This document shows, in pieces, positions 5,322-5,658 of a stretch of 5,658 nucleotides of DNA (its first letter is position 1; each line of letters opens with the position of its first letter). The DNA is from RGIG426 sp045598065 (GTDB taxonomy: Bacteria > Bacillota > Clostridia > Oscillospirales > Acutalibacteraceae): positions 1 through 5,658 of the forward strand of contig JAZLLJ010000067.1 in NCBI GenBank assembly GCA_045598065.1. The letters run 5' to 3'. Below the pieces are notes generated by a model, which made no database searches, was not told the DNA's origin, and saw only the letters and a list, made by a program, of their open reading frames with translations. Both the position numbers and the translations under genes were made by a program.

Positions 5322-5658
5322 TTAGGATGCTTTGATGATACCGAACTTGTCGTAATACTGGAGATTACTGCCGTCATCGTTCACGTAGCAAGCATCCACC
5401 GACAGGGTGTTGCCGTTCACGTGGTAGATGGCGAAGGAGTTCGCTTTACCGCTTGCATAGGTCGCAAGGTAAGCCGGCTGATCGGCCGCAGGCGACGCGC
5501 CGCGATAGATATGCTCCACATTGGACGCCGCCGTTGCCGTCTCGGTATAAATCGGTGCGCCCGGATTCACGGTGTATTCGTAGCCGTTCGTGGTCTGCGT
5601 TGTCCAACCGGAAGCCACCGTGCCGAGCGAGGTGATCGGTTTTGTGCGAGAATACATA
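5322..5658 (-). CDS. C-terminal part of a secreted-looking protein, possibly a metallophosphoesterase C-terminal domain
   Basis: The gene enters from the right edge. The 111 codons visible end in TAA at 5322, and the ATG at 5657 is probably internal. The fragment is beta-rich, with few Lys or Glu, many Thr, Ala, Ser and Tyr, and no membrane anchor, as in exported proteins. It reads through SLGTVASGWTTQTTNGYEY, an APIYTETATAASNVEHIYRG segment, then SFAIYHVNGNTLSVDACYV, and ends YYDKFGIIKAS. The final pattern (aromatic-x-V-x-G-N-x-L, then dDG, then yDkFgI-K) resembles the C-terminal beta domain that closes purple acid phosphatase-type enzymes. No GHxH metal motif is present in the visible part, so the catalytic region, if any, lies outside the window. 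Another exported beta-sandwich protein is the alternative. A terminator follows directly, making this the last gene of its transcript. Confidence 0.75.
   Translation of the reverse strand, partial: MYSRTKPITSLGTVASGWTTQTTNGYEYTVNPGAPIYTETATAASNVEHIYRGASPAADQPAYLATYASGKANSFAIYHVNGNTLSVDACYVNDDGSNLQYYDKFGIIKAS

Overview
The window most likely comes from an anaerobic Clostridia-type Firmicute of the Oscillospiraceae/Ruminococcaceae kind. The evidence is the purine-rich AGGAGG/GAGGAG ribosome binding sites, sigma-A-like promoters with extended -10 elements, compact intrinsic terminators, TAA stops, one TTG start, and two secreted proteins with dockerin-type calcium-binding repeats of the 'NMKDVLxLRKY' kind. 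The genus cannot be fixed from this sequence.

All supported genes lie on the minus strand, so transcription runs right to left. (1) 5322-5658 is the C-terminal 111 residues of a secreted-looking protein that enters from the right edge. It resembles the C-terminal beta domain of a calcineurin/purple-acid-phosphatase-type metallophosphoesterase and ends in a strong terminator. (2) 5139-5279 is the promoter and roughly 100-nt leader of the next gene. (3) 2211-5138 encodes a 975-residue, highly charged, coiled-coil-rich protein with no signal peptide, no membrane segment and no P-loop. I do not recognise it. It appears to be a single-gene unit with its own promoter and a perfect-stem terminator. 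(4) 1336-2112 is a small secreted protein with a signal peptide, two dockerin-like half-modules and two divergent InlB B-repeat-like beta domains, but no enzyme domain. (5) 1-1290 is the N-terminal 430 residues of a secreted protein that leaves the window on the left. It has a signal peptide, one dockerin-like half-module, a Pro/Thr/Gln/Tyr linker containing three copies of an 18-residue repeat, a beta-rich region, and a purple acid phosphatase N-terminal-like (fibronectin-type) domain. A metallophosphoesterase catalytic domain is expected next, outside the window.

Genes (4) and (5) are 42-45 nt apart and probably form one operon of exported, calcium-dependent dockerin proteins. Gene (3) is cytosolic and has no visible functional tie to them, except that its promoter is built like that of gene (4): -35 TTGCAT, 17-nt spacer, extended -10. 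In both cases the -35 begins 1-2 nt after the U-tract of the preceding terminator. The points most worth following up are the unknown 975-residue protein, the paired terminator-promoter junctions, and a Cys-bracketed 34-residue dockerin half-module shared by the two secreted proteins. The plus strand has long open frames, but all are antisense shadows. No RNA gene, CRISPR array, transposase or attachment site was seen, and no gene-free stretch exceeds about 185 nt.
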